This document shows positions 63,379 to 64,000 of a stretch of 64,000 nt of DNA, one piece after another. The translations under genes and the position numbers were made by a program. Under the pieces are notes generated by a model. That model ran no database searches. It saw only the letters and a program-made list of their open reading frames with translations, and had not been told where the DNA came from. This DNA is from Achromobacter seleniivolatilans (GTDB lineage: Bacteria > Pseudomonadota > Gammaproteobacteria > Burkholderiales > Burkholderiaceae_B): contig NZ_CP132976.1 of the NCBI RefSeq assembly GCF_030864005.1, forward strand, positions 806,001-870,000. Reading direction: 5' to 3'. The first letter of the stretch is position 1; the number at the start of each line of letters is the position of its first letter.

Positions 63379-64000
63379 ATGATTGATCCCGTCGCGGCTC
63401 CAATAGACCGCCTGTCAGCGCTGCTGGACCGGTTTCGCGTGCGCGCGAGCTTGTTTCATACGGGCGCGCTGTGTGGGGTGCAGACCTTTGATGCCATACC
63501 GGGCCGGGGTTTTCTGCATGTGCTGCGCCAGGGCGAAATGGAAGTTCGGCACCCGGGCGCCGCCGGTTCTGCAAGCATGGTGCTCACCGAGCCCACGTTG
63601 CTTTTCTACCCGCGAGCCTTGCGCCATGAATTCATCAATCCCCCCGTGGGCGGGTCCGATTTCACTTGCGCGGCGCTGGATTTCGATGGCGGCGAACGCA
63701 ATCCCATCGTCCAGTCATTGCCGCCGGTGGTGCGTGTGCCGCTGGCGGCGGTGGACGGCTTGCGGCCCGCGTTGGACTTGCTTTTTGCCGAAGCGGATCA
63801 GGTGCGCTGCGGCTCCCGCCTGCTGGCCGACCGCCTGTTTGAAGTCGTGCTGATTCAATTGCTCAGGTGGATTCTGGATCAGCCGTCCGCAGTGGGAGTA
63901 ACGAGCGGGCTGGTCATGGGCTTGTCCGACCCCCGCTTGGCCCGCGCGCTTGTCGCCCTGCATCAGTCTCCTTACGAGGAGTGGAATCTGGAGCAGATGG
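63379..64000 (+). CDS. AraC family regulator with N-terminal cupin domain (truncated by window)
   Basis: The first 207 codons are in the window and the gene runs off the right edge. An N-terminal cupin_6-type domain (LFHTGALCGVQTFDAIPGRGF, then LLFYPRALRHEFINPP and FTCAALDFDGG) occupies residues 1-110, and the start of the helix-turn-helix region (DPRLARALVALHQSPYEEW) is at the end. Members repress or activate adjacent oxidoreductase genes. It is divergent from the AhpD-family gene, its likely target. Confidence 0.87.
   Translation, partial: MIDPVAAPIDRLSALLDRFRVRASLFHTGALCGVQTFDAIPGRGFLHVLRQGEMEVRHPGAAGSASMVLTEPTLLFYPRALRHEFINPPVGGSDFTCAALDFDGGERNPIVQSLPPVVRVPLAAVDGLRPALDLLFAEADQVRCGSRLLADRLFEVVLIQLLRWILDQPSAVGVTSGLVMGLSDPRLARALVALHQSPYEEWNLEQM

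Overview
The window reads as a chromosomal segment of a high-GC betaproteobacterium of the Alcaligenaceae (Achromobacter/Bordetella-like). The reasons are three orphan Bug-type periplasmic receptors (21282, 41194, 53076) with no membrane partners, a dense mix of LysR, MarR, LacI, XRE and AraC regulators paired with catabolic enzymes, a 1346-residue proteobacterial-type PurL and a nirBD-type nitrite assimilation operon. No rRNA, tRNA, CRISPR array, insertion sequence or phage gene was recognised. The genus is an inference.

Layout. 1-1360: the start of a TRAP receptor gene and a divergent LacI-type regulator. 1407-3564: a MarR repressor and a drug-type MFS exporter, with three copies of the palindrome TGCCTAGGCA at their promoters. 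3574-11190 (minus): a six-gene nitrite operon, nirB-nirD-nirC-phosphatase/kinase-cobA-nasR, preceded by a consensus sigma-54 promoter and a terminator-like leader hairpin; its last gene encodes an ANTAR antiterminator that could act on that leader. 11510-17235 (minus): a sulfonate/sulfur-type ABC transporter with an amidohydrolase and a flavin-dependent oxidoreductase, plus a divergent LysR gene. 18585-26610: catabolic genes (SDR, XRE-cupin regulator, FAD oxidoreductase, Bug receptor, amidase, LysR, GMC oxidoreductase). 26659-30707: a cyclopropane fatty acid synthase, a hydrolase, a PHP phosphatase and greB. 30915-33855 (minus): a complete TRAP transporter. 34172-38212: purL. 38299-46458: LysR, chemoreceptor, Bug receptor with esterase, LysR, M20 peptidase and DUF1415.

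46623-52857 holds a lipid-modification cluster of tightly overlapping genes: two cyclopropane-synthase-like methyltransferases, DUF2878 and DUF1295 membrane proteins, a lipocalin, a lipoprotein hydrolase and an exported protein of unknown function. The first methyltransferase lacks two of the usual bicarbonate-site residues.

55423-59271 (minus) is the most unusual region. It is a lower-GC three-gene unit encoding two long coiled-coil proteins that share a C-terminal motif and a nitrilase-fold protein with an intact Glu-Lys-Cys triad. The architecture recalls multi-component alpha-helical pore-forming toxins, but I do not recognise a described system. The window ends with a second MurA-like enzyme, a GNAT acetyltransferase, a GlxA-type regulator, a carboxymuconolactone-decarboxylase-family protein and a truncated AraC-type regulator.
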